NCBI RefSeq assembly: GCF_000717175.1
Contig: NZ_JNYD01000023.1
Location: 1 to 64,000, forward strand
DNA: 64,000 bases
Source of the DNA: Pseudonocardia autotrophica
Lineage (GTDB): Bacteria; Actinomycetota; Actinomycetes; Mycobacteriales; Pseudonocardiaceae
Direction: 5' to 3'
Made by a program: the position numbers and the translations under genes
Shown: one piece after another, positions 9,253 to 17,277 of the stretch
Position numbering within the stretch: position 1 is the first letter of the stretch
How the letters are laid out: each line of letters starts with the position of its first letter
Notes under the pieces: generated by a model
The model's database searches: none
What the model was told of the DNA's origin: nothing
What the model saw: the letters and a program-made list of their open reading frames with translations, nothing else

Positions 9253-9935
9253 CCGACACCGACACCAGGACGGACGGCCGGGGCGACACGCGCTCCCGGC
9301 TGCTCGACGCCGCCGAGGCGCTCTTCGCCGAGCGGGGCAGCGAGTCGGTGTCGCTGCGCGAGATCGGCCGGGCGGCCGGGGCGCGCAACGTCATCGCCGC
9401 GCAGTACTGGTTCACCGACCGCGACGGCCTGCTCAAGGCGCTGATCGACCGGCACCGCCCCGAGATCGAGGCGGCCCGGCACGCCCTGCTCGACGAGTAC
9501 GAGGCCGCCCTCGCCGCGGGCACCGCCGGCGACGCCGACGCCCGGATCGCCGCGCTCGCCGGCGCCCTGGTCCGGCCGAGCGCCGTCAAGCTCGACCAGG
9601 GCGCGAGCGGCGCCGGCTACCTGCGCACCGTCGCCGACCTGCTCACCCGGCCCGAGCCGCAGACCGAACCGCTGGGCTACGACGTCGAGGGCGGCAGCAT
9701 CCTGCGCTGGCGGGCGCTGCTGGAACCGCTGCTCGACCCCGACGCCGTGGTGCTGCACCGGCGCTTCCACGTGATCCGGTTCGTCGACGTCGAGCTGGCC
9801 CAGCGCGCCCGCGCCCCCGGCCGCCGCGACCACCGGTTGTTCGTGAGCCAGCTCGTCGACTCCGCCGCCGGGCTGCTCAGCGCCCGGACCTCCGAGGAGA
9901 CCCGGCGGCTGCGGGCCGAGCGGAACGAGCGATGA
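9249..9935 (+). CDS. TetR-family regulator in the SDR operon
   Basis: The 228-residue protein has a TetR HTH (SRLLDAAEALFAERGSESVSLREIGRAAG, then NVIAAQYWFTDRDGLL). The usual YYHF-type recognition segment reads QYWF. The large C-terminal domain is variable. Its ATG overlaps the SDR stop (ATGA) and its own stop overlaps the start of the phosphotransferase gene, so all three are made from one message. That suggests it senses a metabolite handled by its neighbours. Confidence 0.88.
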   Translation: MTDTDTRTDGRGDTRSRLLDAAEALFAERGSESVSLREIGRAAGARNVIAAQYWFTDRDGLLKALIDRHRPEIEAARHALLDEYEAALAAGTAGDADARIAALAGALVRPSAVKLDQGASGAGYLRTVADLLTRPEPQTEPLGYDVEGGSILRWRALLEPLLDPDAVVLHRRFHVIRFVDVELAQRARAPGRRDHRLFVSQLVDSAAGLLSARTSEETRRLRAERNER

Positions 9936-10981
9936 GCGCCGTCGACACCGTCGACCTCGACGCGCTGGCCGCCTGGCTGCGCACCCAGGGCGTCGAGGGG
10001 CGGATCGGGGAGGTCACGCCGCTGGCCGGCGGGACCCAGAACGTCGTGCTGCGGATCGAGCTCGACGGCCGGCCCGTCGTGCTGCGCCGCCCGCCCGAGC
10101 ACCCGCGGCCGACGAGCGACCGCACCATCGCGCGGGAGATCACCGTGCTGCGCGGCCTCGCGGGTACCGACGTCCCGCACCCACGGCTGATCGCCGGCTG
10201 CGAGGACACCTCGGTGCTCGGCGTCGTCTTCTACCTGATGGAGCTGATCGACGGCGTCAACCCCGGCGAGGAGGTCACGCCCGAGCAGCGGGCGGACGCC
10301 GAGCTGCGGCACGGTCAGGGTCTGGCCATGGCCCGCGCGCTATCCAGGCTCGGGGCGCTCGACCCCACCGCCCAGGGGCTCGACGTGCTGCGCAAGCCCG
10401 GCAGCTTCCTGGAGAAGCAGGTGCCGCAGTGGCTGCGCCACCTCGAGGGTTACCGCGAGTTCCCGGACTGGGAGCCGGGCGGGCTACCGGACGTCGAGCT
10501 GGTCGCGCGGTGGCTGGAGGAGCAGCGCCCGCCCGACGCCCCGCCGGGCGTGATGCACGGCGACTTCCACCTCAACAACGTGCTGCTCGCCCGCACCGAG
10601 CCCGAGGTCGCGGCGATCGTCGACTGGGAGATGTGCACGGTCGGGGACCCGCTGCTGGACCTGGGCTGGCTGATGGTGACCTGGCCGCAGGAGCCGACGG
10701 CGATGGACGTCGGCGGCCCGCTCGCGCAACTCGGCGGGCTGCCGACGCGCAAGGAGCTGGTCGCGGCCTACGCCGACGCCGGGGGCCGGGAGCCGGTGCA
10801 CGTCGACTGGTACACCGCGCTCGCCGGGTTCAAGCTCGGGATCGTCCTCGAGGGGACGTGGGCCCGGGCCAGCGCGGGCAAGGCGCCGCAGGAGATCGGG
10901 CAGCGCCTGCACGACCACGCCGTCGGCCTCCTCACTCTCGCCGGCCGGGTCGCGCGGGGGGAGTGGTCGGTCCTCGACTGA
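9932..10981 (+). CDS. Aminoglycoside-phosphotransferase-fold kinase, acyl-CoA-metabolism type
   Basis: The 349-residue protein kinase-like protein has the APH core: a nucleotide-binding strand region LAGGTQNVVLRIELDG, Lys/Arg in VVLRRPPEHPRPTSDR, the catalytic loop VMHGDFHLNNVLL and the metal-binding IVDWEMCTVGDPLLDLGWL. The RRPPEHPRPTSDRTIAREI stretch is typical of the family found next to acyl-CoA dehydrogenases (including ACAD10/11-like kinases that act on hydroxyacyl substrates), not of antibiotic-resistance enzymes. It is the last gene of the SDR-TetR operon. The actual substrate cannot be assigned. Confidence 0.85.
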   Translation: MSAVDTVDLDALAAWLRTQGVEGRIGEVTPLAGGTQNVVLRIELDGRPVVLRRPPEHPRPTSDRTIAREITVLRGLAGTDVPHPRLIAGCEDTSVLGVVFYLMELIDGVNPGEEVTPEQRADAELRHGQGLAMARALSRLGALDPTAQGLDVLRKPGSFLEKQVPQWLRHLEGYREFPDWEPGGLPDVELVARWLEEQRPPDAPPGVMHGDFHLNNVLLARTEPEVAAIVDWEMCTVGDPLLDLGWLMVTWPQEPTAMDVGGPLAQLGGLPTRKELVAAYADAGGREPVHVDWYTALAGFKLGIVLEGTWARASAGKAPQEIGQRLHDHAVGLLTLAGRVARGEWSVLD

Positions 10982-10995
10982 GCCACCCTCGAATC

Positions 10996-11097
10996 GCGTT
11001 ATGGAACCATAATGCGAATTCGACGCCGGTGAGAGCGCGTTATGGAACCATAATGCGAGTTTCGACGGCCTGAAAGCGCATTATGGTTCCATAACGC
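10996..11097. repeat. Three copies of a 21-bp palindromic unit forming a bidirectional terminator
   Basis: GCGTTATGGAACCATAATGC-type units lie at 10996-11016 and 11037-11057 in direct orientation and at 11077-11097 inverted. Each unit is itself a one-mismatch palindrome. Copies two and three form a perfect 21-bp stem across a 19-base loop, located between the convergent phosphotransferase and carbonic-anhydrase-like genes and ending one base before the latter's stop codon. The unit is strikingly AT-rich for this genome. Confidence 0.7.
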
Positions 11098-11098
11098 G

Positions 11099-11605
11099 TC
11101 AGGTGGCCGTGCGGTGGACGCCGGCGAGGTGCACGTAGGCGGCGGCGTTGAGGGCGATGCCCTTGCGCTCGTCCTCGCCCGTCTCCTTGCGCACCTTGCC
11201 CGGCACGCCCGCGACCAGCGAGTTCGGCGGGATCTCCACGCCCTGGGTGATCACCGCGCCCGCGGCGACGATCGTGCCGGAGCCGATCCGCGCGCCGTTG
11301 AGCACCACCGCGCCCATGCCGATCAGCACGTCGTCCGCGATCGTGCAGCCGTGCAGCACCGCCCGGTGTCCCACGCTGACCCCGGACCCGATCGCCACGG
11401 GGAACCCGGGGTCGGCGTGCACGACCGTGCCGTCCTGGATGTTGGAGCGGGCGCCGACCGTGATCGAGTCCATGTCACCGCGCAGCACGCACGTGTACCA
11501 GACGCTCGCCTCGGCCCCGAGCCGCACGCGCCCGGCCAGCACCGCGCCGGGCGCCACCCACGCCTGCGGGTCCACCGACGGCGTCGACCCCTCGATCGTG
11601 ATCAT
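11099..11605 (-). CDS. Gamma-carbonic-anhydrase-like left-handed beta-helix protein
   Basis: The 168-residue protein is built from hexapeptide repeats (for example NIQDGTVV, AIGSGVSVGH, LIGMGAVVLNGARIGSGTIV) and ends in a short helix. The three expected metal-binding His are present: VVHADP, VGHRAV and VLHGC. That makes it a trimeric zinc/iron gamma-carbonic-anhydrase-class protein (PaaY/YrdA/CaiE-like), reversibly hydrating CO2 or hydrolysing thioesters. ATG 11605 follows GAGAGGAG. It is downstream of the macro-domain and cyclo-ligase-like genes on the same strand (10-bp gap) and likely in one operon. Confidence 0.88.
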   Translation of the reverse strand: MITIEGSTPSVDPQAWVAPGAVLAGRVRLGAEASVWYTCVLRGDMDSITVGARSNIQDGTVVHADPGFPVAIGSGVSVGHRAVLHGCTIADDVLIGMGAVVLNGARIGSGTIVAAGAVITQGVEIPPNSLVAGVPGKVRKETGEDERKGIALNAAAYVHLAGVHRTAT

Positions 11606-11615
11606 CGAGCTCCTC

Positions 11616-12119
11616 TCAGACCTTCTCGAACGCGCGCAGGATCTCCGCGCTGAACAGCACGAACCGCGCCAGCTCGACCTGCGTGTCCGCCTCGCGCACG
11701 GTGGTGACGGCGATGCGGGCGGCGTCGGCGAGCGGCCAGCCGTAGATCCCGGCGGACACCGCCGGGAAGGCGACGGACCTCGCGCCGAGCTCGTCCGCCA
11801 CCCGCAGCGACTCCCGGTACGCCGAGGCGAGCAGGTGCGAGCGGTCCTCCCGCTTCGCGTACACCGGCCCGACGGTGTGGATCACCCACCGCGCCGGCAT
11901 GTTCCCGGCCGTGGTGGCCACCGCCCGGCCGGTCGGCAGCCCGTCCGGGTAGCGCGTGGCCCGCAGCTCCCGGCACTCGGCGAGGATCGCGGGGCCGCCG
12001 GCGCGGTGGATCGCGCCGTCGACGCCCCCGCCGCCGAGCAGACCCGAGTTCGCCGCGTTGACGACGGCGTCGACCTCCTGGGTCGTGATGTCGCCCTGGA
12101 CCAGCTCGATCCGGGTCAC
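11616..12119 (-). CDS. Macro-domain protein (ADP-ribose / O-acetyl-ADP-ribose hydrolase type)
   Basis: The 167-residue single-domain protein has the MacroD-type signature: GDITTQEVDAVVNAANSGL, then GGGGVDGAIHRAGG, then the phosphate loop FPAVSAGIYGWP. The conserved Asn of NAAN and the GGGGVDGAIH catalytic loop are intact, so hydrolysis of O-acetyl-ADP-ribose or removal of mono-ADP-ribose is likely. It begins at GTG 12119, overlapping the stop of the upstream cyclo-ligase-like gene (GTGA), and is followed 10 bp later by the carbonic-anhydrase-like gene. Confidence 0.92.
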   Translation of the reverse strand: MTRIELVQGDITTQEVDAVVNAANSGLLGGGGVDGAIHRAGGPAILAECRELRATRYPDGLPTGRAVATTAGNMPARWVIHTVGPVYAKREDRSHLLASAYRESLRVADELGARSVAFPAVSAGIYGWPLADAARIAVTTVREADTQVELARFVLFSAEILRAFEKV

Positions 12120-12916
12120 GAGGCACCTCCCTGGTTCCGTAGCCCCTGGTTCCGCAGCTTCGCCAGCAGCGGGATCGCCGCGATCTTCTCGTCGGTGAGC
12201 GACTCCCACCGCACTTCCCCGGTCGGCCGCGTGCCCCGCGCCGGCCGGCAGTCGATCACCCGGTCCGGGGTGACGACGAGGTCCACCGGGACGTCGTGCG
12301 CCGCGGTCGGGACGACCCCGGCCGGGCGGACCTGCAGCTCGTGCACCGTGGTCACCACGACGGTCCGGTCGGAGATCAGCCCCGCGGCGCCGGCCAGCGC
12401 GAACTCCAGGTCGGCGAACCCGCCGCCCTTGCCCAGCCGGGCACCGTCCTCGCCGACCGCCACGCATCCCGTCACGACGAGGTCGACGGGGTCGAGGTCG
12501 TCGACGGCCACGCGGCGCGCCGAGCGGGTGGCGTTCTTGATCGACACCGCGCGCCGGGGCGGGTCGGCCAGGTGCTCCGGGTCCAGGAGGAAGAACGGGT
12601 CCTCCTCGGCGAGCTTCGGCACGGCCATGTAGAGCGTCTTGCCGTCCTCGAGGGCGCGCCGGCGGACCGGCAGCTGCGCGGAGTCCGGGTTGGACTTGAC
12701 CGCCCGCGCCTTCTCCCACTCGGGCAACGAGCGCAGCAGCTCGGCGGCCTTCTCCGCCCCGGTGAAGTTGGAGATCCGGTTGCGGGCGCCGGGGAAGCGC
12801 GCGACCTTCGCCTCGGTCAACGCGGTCCAGACCTCCTCGCGCAGCGCCGCCTTGGCGTCGAGGAGGGCGCGGTCGCCGCCCGCGTCGTGATCGTGCCGCC
12901 GGGGCGTCCGTGCCAT
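12116..12916 (-). CDS. 5-formyltetrahydrofolate cyclo-ligase family protein
   Basis: The 266-residue protein belongs to the MTHFS fold: an N-terminal helix (LREEVWTALTEAKVARFPG), a basic substrate/ATP stretch, then CVAVGEDGARLGKGGGFADLEFAL, which carries the GKGGGFxDxE signature, and a C-terminal TPDRVIDC. It is larger than the classic 200-residue enzyme and resembles the MTHFS-domain form (human MTHFSD-like), whose activity is less certain. The extreme C-terminus contains a short duplication (RNQGLRNQGG) from a near-perfect 15-bp tandem repeat. It is first in a likely operon with the macro-domain and carbonic-anhydrase-like genes, divergent from the molybdoenzyme. Confidence 0.85.
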   Translation of the reverse strand: MARTPRRHDHDAGGDRALLDAKAALREEVWTALTEAKVARFPGARNRISNFTGAEKAAELLRSLPEWEKARAVKSNPDSAQLPVRRRALEDGKTLYMAVPKLAEEDPFFLLDPEHLADPPRRAVSIKNATRSARRVAVDDLDPVDLVVTGCVAVGEDGARLGKGGGFADLEFALAGAAGLISDRTVVVTTVHELQVRPAGVVPTAAHDVPVDLVVTPDRVIDCRPARGTRPTGEVRWESLTDEKIAAIPLLAKLRNQGLRNQGGAS

Positions 12917-12970
12917 GGGCCGACCCTATCGGCGCCGGTCGGCCGCGGCGCGTGCCGCATGATGGGGGAC

Positions 12971-15232
12971 ATGACGGCGGTCCCGCACAGCGCGCACTGG
13001 GGAGTGTTCCGGGCCGAGTGGCGGGAGGGTGAGCTGCAGGTCCGACCGCACGAGGCCGACCCGAACCCGTCGCCGGTGCTGCAGAACATCCCCGCCGCCG
13101 TCCGCAACCCCGTCCGGGTGGCCCGCCCCTCGGTCCGGCGCGGCTGGTGGGAGCAGGGCCCGGGGCCCACCGACCGGCGCGGGCGGGAGGAGTTCCTCGA
13201 GGTCGGCTGGGACGAGGTGCTCGACCGGCTCGCCGCGGAGTTCCGCCGGGTCCACGCCGAGCACGGCCCGACCGCGGTCTACGGCGGCTCCTACGGCTGG
13301 GCCAGCGCCGGCCGCTTCCACCACGCCCAGGGCCAGATCCACCGGTTCCTGGGCCTGGCCGGCGGCTACACGCAGTCCGTCAACACCTACTCGGGCGGAG
13401 CGGCGGAGGTGCTGCTCCCGCACGTCCTGGGCCCCTTCGACGCGGTGACCCGCTCGGTGGTGACCTGGGACCAGATCGCCGCGCACACCGACACCGTGCT
13501 GGCTTTCGGCGGGATGGCGCTGAAGAACTCGACGGTCGCCGCGGGCGGGGTGAGCCGGCACGTCGAGCGCGACGCGATGCGGGCGGCGCACCGGCGGGGG
13601 GCCCGGTTCGTGCTGGTCAGCCCGCTGCGGCAGGACCTGCCCGACGAGCTCGACGCCCGTTGGCTCGCCCCGGAGCCCGGCACCGACGCCGCGTTGATGA
13701 CCGGCCTGGCGCACACCCTGCTCGCCGAGGGCCTGCACGACCGCGAGTTCCTCGCCACGCACTGCGCGGGCTGGCCGGAGTACGAGCGCTCCCTGCGCGG
13801 GCGCGACGCCGAGTGGGCGGCGGGGATCTGCGGGATCGACGCCGAGGAGATCCGGGCACTGGCCCGCCGGCTCGCCGCAGGACGGACACTGATCACCGTC
13901 TCGCAGTCCCTGCAGCGTGCCGAGCACGGCGAGCAGCCGGTGTGGGCGGGGCTCGCGCTGGCCGCGATGCTCGGCCAGATCGGGCTGCCCGGCGGCGGCT
14001 TCGTCTACGGGCTCGGGTCGCTGGGGCACTACGGCCGGCCGCGCAACGCGGTCCCGGTGCCGACGCTCTCGCGGCGGCCGAACCCGGTGCGCAGCTACAT
14101 CCCCGTGGCGCGCGTGGCGGACATGCTGCTGCACCCCGGCGAGCGCTACTCGTACAACGGCGAGGACCGGACCTACCCCGACATCCGGCTGATGTACTGG
14201 TGCGGCGGCAACCCGTTCCACCACCACCAGGACCTCGCGCGGCTGCGCCGGGCGCTGGGCCGGGTGGACACCTTCGTCGTCCACGAGTCGGTGTGGACGG
14301 CCACGGCGCGGCACGCCGACGTCGTCCTGCCGGCCACGACCACGCTCGAACGCGAGGACATCGGGGCGCACGGCACGGACCCGCTGGTCGTCGCCATGAA
14401 ACAGGTCGCGGAGCCGTACGGGGAGGCCCGGGACGACCACGCGATCCTCGCCGCACTGGCCGGACGGCTCGGGTTCGGCCCGCGCTTCACGGAGGGCCGG
14501 ACGACCCGCGAGTGGCTCGCGCACCTGTGGGAGCGGACCGAGAAGGCGTTGGCGGACAAAGGCTTCCCCGCACCGACCTTCGACGAGTTCTGGGCGGCGG
14601 GGGAGCACGAGCTCCCACCCGGGGCGGACGACGGCGGCCTGCTCGCCGCGTTCCGCGCGGGCACCGGCCGCCTGCCGACGGAGTCCGGGCGGATCCAGCT
14701 CGCCTCGCAGCGGATCGCGTCGTTCGGCTACGACGACTGCCCGGGCCACCCGCAGTGGCTCCCACCGACCGAGCCGCCGACCCCGGAGCAACCGCTCTGG
14801 CTCGTGTCCAACCAGCCGTCGACCCGGCTGCACAGCCAGCTCGACTTCGGTGCCACCAGCGCGGCGGGGAAGGTCGGCGGGCGGGAGGTCGTACGGATCC
14901 ACCCCGCCGACGCCGCGCCGCGGGGGATCTCCGACGGCGACGTCGTCCGGCTGGTCAACGCGCGCGGCGCCTGCCTGGCGGCGGCCCGGGTCACGGACGA
15001 GGTGCGGACCGGCGTGGTGCAGCTGCCGACCGGGGCCTGGTACACGCCCGCCTCGGCCGACGACCCGACCTGCGTGCACGGCAACCCGAACGTGCTGACC
15101 CGGGACGTCGGGACCTCGCGGCTGGCGCAGGCCTGCACCGGGCAGCTCACGACGGTGCAGGTGGAGCGGTACGCGGCGGAGCCGCCGGAGGTGCGGGCGC
15201 ACCGGCGGCCGCCGATCGTGCCGCGCGCCTGA
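12971..15232 (+). CDS. Molybdopterin oxidoreductase, BisC/TorA/DMSO-reductase type
   Basis: The 753-residue bis-MGD molybdoenzyme lacks an N-terminal Cys cluster, so it has no [4Fe-4S] centre, as in biotin-sulfoxide and TMAO/DMSO reductases. It shows the family segments: YGGSYGWASAGRFHHAQ, then VNTYSGGAAEVLLPHVLG, where the Ser (residue 141) aligns with the Mo-ligating Ser of DMSO reductase. MYWCGGNPFHHHQD and the C-terminal MGD-binding domain (NQPSTRLHSQLDFG, ANAR-type loop) follow. There is no Tat signal at the ATG 12971 start, so it is predicted cytoplasmic, like BisC. A biotin- or methionine-sulfoxide reductase role is a reasonable inference. A strong hairpin follows the stop. Confidence 0.9.
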   Translation: MTAVPHSAHWGVFRAEWREGELQVRPHEADPNPSPVLQNIPAAVRNPVRVARPSVRRGWWEQGPGPTDRRGREEFLEVGWDEVLDRLAAEFRRVHAEHGPTAVYGGSYGWASAGRFHHAQGQIHRFLGLAGGYTQSVNTYSGGAAEVLLPHVLGPFDAVTRSVVTWDQIAAHTDTVLAFGGMALKNSTVAAGGVSRHVERDAMRAAHRRGARFVLVSPLRQDLPDELDARWLAPEPGTDAALMTGLAHTLLAEGLHDREFLATHCAGWPEYERSLRGRDAEWAAGICGIDAEEIRALARRLAAGRTLITVSQSLQRAEHGEQPVWAGLALAAMLGQIGLPGGGFVYGLGSLGHYGRPRNAVPVPTLSRRPNPVRSYIPVARVADMLLHPGERYSYNGEDRTYPDIRLMYWCGGNPFHHHQDLARLRRALGRVDTFVVHESVWTATARHADVVLPATTTLEREDIGAHGTDPLVVAMKQVAEPYGEARDDHAILAALAGRLGFGPRFTEGRTTREWLAHLWERTEKALADKGFPAPTFDEFWAAGEHELPPGADDGGLLAAFRAGTGRLPTESGRIQLASQRIASFGYDDCPGHPQWLPPTEPPTPEQPLWLVSNQPSTRLHSQLDFGATSAAGKVGGREVVRIHPADAAPRGISDGDVVRLVNARGACLAAARVTDEVRTGVVQLPTGAWYTPASADDPTCVHGNPNVLTRDVGTSRLAQACTGQLTTVQVERYAAEPPEVRAHRRPPIVPRA

Positions 15233-15241
15233 CGGGGTTTC

Positions 15242-15282
15242 CCCGCCCGCCGCCGGAGGGCTCTCGTCCGGCGGCGGGCGGG
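15242..15282 (+). terminator. 16-bp perfect hairpin after the molybdoenzyme gene
   Basis: CCCGCCCGCCGCCGGA (15242-15257) pairs exactly with 15267-15282 around a nine-base loop, 9 bp after the stop codon. No T-run follows. Confidence 0.75.
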
Positions 15283-15331
15283 CGTCCGGCGTCGTCGGGG
15301 TACCGCTGGGCCGCGACGGCGCCGGGAATCC

Positions 15332-16045
15332 TCAGGAGGGGGCAGCGCCCCCCGGGTGCCGCTGCTGCCACGCGTGGATGCGGTCCTCGGGCCGGCGCAC
15401 GCCGGCCAGCGCGCGCACCTCGGCCACCACCTCGGGCCGTGCGCGGTGCTCCGCGACCGCCCGCTCCGCCTCGGCCAGCTCGCGGGCCGCGGCGGCCTCG
15501 GCCGCACTCCCCTCCAGGTCGATGCCGCTGAGTTCGGGGCTCAGCTGCGGGTCCTCGAACGTGCCGACCGAGCGCTCGCGCGAGTAGGGGCTGTCGGCGC
15601 GGAGCCGGCCGGTGAACCGGCCCCAGGACCCGACCGTCAGCAGGATGCCGCCCACGACCAGGCTGAAGATCACGTTGGGCATCCGGAACGCGAGCAGGTT
15701 GAGGTCCGAGTTCAGGACCAGCACGTTCACGATGCCGGAGAGCAGGAACAGCGCGCCGACCACGACCTGCACGGTCGAGGACAGGCGCCCGCCGCGGATC
15801 CCGGCGCCGATCAGGATCGCGCCGAACACCACGGAGATCGCGGAGAGCAGGCCGTTGGAGGACAGGCCGAGCACCGGCTGGCCCTGGGTCGAGAAGAAGT
15901 CCAGGCGCTGCACGAACCCCAGCACCGCGAACACCCACAGGCCGAGCCCGATCACCACCGATCCCGTCCGGTGCAGGAGGCCGAGACGGTGCGCGGCGCG
16001 CTCCTCCGCGGCGCGCGCCTCGCCGGATGTGTCGGTGCTGCTCAC
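15332..16045 (-). CDS. DUF4383-type integral membrane protein
   Basis: The 237-residue protein has four hydrophobic helices (from GSVVIGLGLWVFAVLGFV to VIFSLVVGGILLTVGSWG) separated by short loops, then a cytoplasmic, charged, Ala/Glu-rich tail of about 95 residues ending in AWQQRHPGG. The spacing and conserved GLSSNGLLSAISV and LNLLAFRMPN motifs match the DUF4383 family of actinobacterial membrane proteins of unknown function. Family members are usually shorter, and the long tail here looks helical. GTG 16045 is preceded by GAGGAGGAG. It sits among small stress-type genes. Confidence 0.8.
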   Translation of the reverse strand: MSSTDTSGEARAAEERAAHRLGLLHRTGSVVIGLGLWVFAVLGFVQRLDFFSTQGQPVLGLSSNGLLSAISVVFGAILIGAGIRGGRLSSTVQVVVGALFLLSGIVNVLVLNSDLNLLAFRMPNVIFSLVVGGILLTVGSWGRFTGRLRADSPYSRERSVGTFEDPQLSPELSGIDLEGSAAEAAAARELAEAERAVAEHRARPEVVAEVRALAGVRRPEDRIHAWQQRHPGGAAPS

Positions 16046-16166
16046 GGTGCTCCTCCTCGTGGTGGAGACGAACGCGTCCGCCCTGCGACGAAACGCGCCG
16101 AACGTTGTTCACGTCCAGGATGGTGCGCTTCGCCGGAGGGCGCCACCCGAGCGGCCCCGAGGTGGG

Positions 16167-16424
16167 TCAGTGGTCGCGCAGGGCCTTGACCAGCTCGTCC
16201 TTCGACATGCCCGACCGGCCCTCGATGCCGACCTTCTTGGCGCGCTCGTAGAGCTCGTCCTTGGTCATGTCGTCGTAGGAGCCGGACTTGCCGCCGCGGG
16301 CCGAGACCTTCTTCTTGCCCTCGGACGCGGAGGCGTTCGCGATCCGGGCGGCCTTCTCCTTGCTCTCGCCGCGGTCGCGCAGCTCCTCGTACATCTTCTC
16401 GTTCTTGATGCTCGAGTTCGGCAT
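16167..16424 (-). CDS. Small stress protein with DUF7218-like and Rho-N/SAP-like segments
   Basis: The 85-residue basic protein has two halves. Residues 1-40 (SSIKNEKMYEELRDRGESKEKAARIANA) form the helical stretch of small KGG/plasmid-stabilisation-like proteins. Residues 50-85 (YDDMTKDELYERAKKVGIEGRSGMSKDELVKALRDH) are a Rho N-terminal/SAP-like fold that often binds nucleic acid. Such proteins are common in actinobacteria and are usually linked to general stress regulons; the function is unknown. On its upstream side a GGGTAC box (minus strand, about 16435) is compatible with a SigB-type -10. Confidence 0.78.
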   Translation of the reverse strand: MPNSSIKNEKMYEELRDRGESKEKAARIANASASEGKKKVSARGGKSGSYDDMTKDELYERAKKVGIEGRSGMSKDELVKALRDH

Positions 16425-16528
16425 GTCGGCGGTGGTACCCGGGCTCGCTCCGTGCTAAGCGCCGCGGGACGAGAAGAAGCCGGGCGGTCGGCGGGCGGCG
16501 CCGAACGGAGGGTGATCACCGAAACACC

Positions 16529-16553
16529 GTTTGAGCAGGCGTGACCGGGGTAC
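16529..16553 (+). promoter_or_regulatory. SigB/SigF-type general-stress promoter candidate
   Basis: GTTT (16529-16532), a 15-base spacer, then GGGTAC (16548-16553) matches the actinobacterial SigB/SigF consensus GTTT-N14-16-GGGTAT/C. It lies 28 bp upstream of the first of two twin membrane-protein genes. Confidence 0.6.
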
Positions 16554-16580
16554 CCGGGGCCAGTCGGGGGAGGTGTGCCG

Positions 16581-16907
16581 ATGGGCCTGCTTCGTGGGGT
16601 CACCGGCCTGGTGTCCGGTCTGCTCGGGGCCGTCACGGGCCTGCTGTCCGCGGTGGTGCGCGCGCTGCTCGCGATCGTGCTGGGCCTGCTCGGGACGGTG
16701 CTGCTGCTCGTCGGGGTCCTGTTGTGCGCGACCGTCCTGTTGCTGCCGCTGGGCATCCCGGTCGTGGTTCTGGGGCTGTCCTGCTTCAGCCGGGCGGCGA
16801 AGCTCATGGTGCCCGGCAGCACCCGCGTCGAGGGGCTCGTCCGCCGGGCCGAGGACTCGGTGCGCGGCGGCGGTGCCCGGCTGCGGCGGCGTCTGCATCT
16901 GGGGTGA
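16581..16907 (+). CDS. Small membrane protein with basic tail (twin 1)
   Basis: The 108-residue product has an N-terminal hydrophobic half with a long helix region (from about residue 20: VRALLAIVLGLLGTVLLLVGV, then CATVLLLPLGIPVVVLGLS). The C-terminal cytoplasmic tail is Arg-rich (VRRAEDSVRGGGARLRRRLHLG). ATG 16581 lies seven bases after a strong GGGGGAGG. It is not recognised as a named family. It shares the core VLLC-TVLLLP-GI and the following lysine/arginine-rich tail with the next gene, so the two look like tandem duplicates under one SigB-like promoter. Confidence 0.7.
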   Translation: MGLLRGVTGLVSGLLGAVTGLLSAVVRALLAIVLGLLGTVLLLVGVLLCATVLLLPLGIPVVVLGLSCFSRAAKLMVPGSTRVEGLVRRAEDSVRGGGARLRRRLHLG

Positions 16908-16913
16908 GCGACG

Positions 16914-17246
16914 ATGATCCGCGCGCTGCGGGCGGTGGCCGGGGTGCTGCTGCTGGTGCTGGCCTCGCTGCTGATGGTCGTCGGGCTGGTGTTGTGCCTG
17001 ACGGTGGTCCTGCTCCCGATCGGCGTCGCCCTCGGCTTCCTCGCGGTGAAGCTGGGGAAGGTCGGTGTCCGGCTCGTCATGCCGCGGAGGGCGGACGTGC
17101 AGCGGCGCCTGGAGGGGAGTGTGCGGATCCCCGAGATCCGCGCGGCCGTCCATCGGCTCGCCCGGTCGTCGCGCCGGCCCCGCCGACGGCTGCGGAAGCG
17201 GGTCGGCAGGGCACGTCGGCGGCTGGGGAAGCGCCTGTCCCCGTGA
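16914..17246 (+). CDS. Small membrane protein with basic tail (twin 2)
   Basis: The 110-residue protein starts 6 bp after twin 1. Residues 8-50 form one or two hydrophobic helices (GVLLLVLASLLMVVGLVLCL, then VVLLPIGVALGFLAVKLG). Residues 58-110 are strongly basic with repeated RR/KR blocks (RRPRRRLRKRVGRARRRLGKR), which could bind nucleic acid, phospholipid head groups or cell-wall polymers. Co-transcription with twin 1 is nearly certain. The TGA stop lies inside a CGTGAGTG-type hairpin (17242-17271). Function is unknown. Confidence 0.7.
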   Translation: MIRALRAVAGVLLLVLASLLMVVGLVLCLTVVLLPIGVALGFLAVKLGKVGVRLVMPRRADVQRRLEGSVRIPEIRAAVHRLARSSRRPRRRLRKRVGRARRRLGKRLSP

Positions 17247-17271
17247 GTGCGGACGGTCGCCCGCACCCACG
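17242..17271. terminator. Degenerate CGTGAGTG-type hairpin
   Basis: CGTGAGTGCGGAC (17242-17254) pairs, with two G-A type mismatches, with 17259-17271. It contains the stop codon of twin 2 and lies just before the stop of the convergent MFS gene at 17278. Confidence 0.5.
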
Positions 17272-17277
17272 AGGCTG

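Noticed and set aside
9932..10981. Aminoglycoside resistance gene
   Set aside because: The sequence belongs to the APH-fold group linked to acyl-CoA metabolism and sits in an SDR-TetR operon, so a resistance role is not supported.
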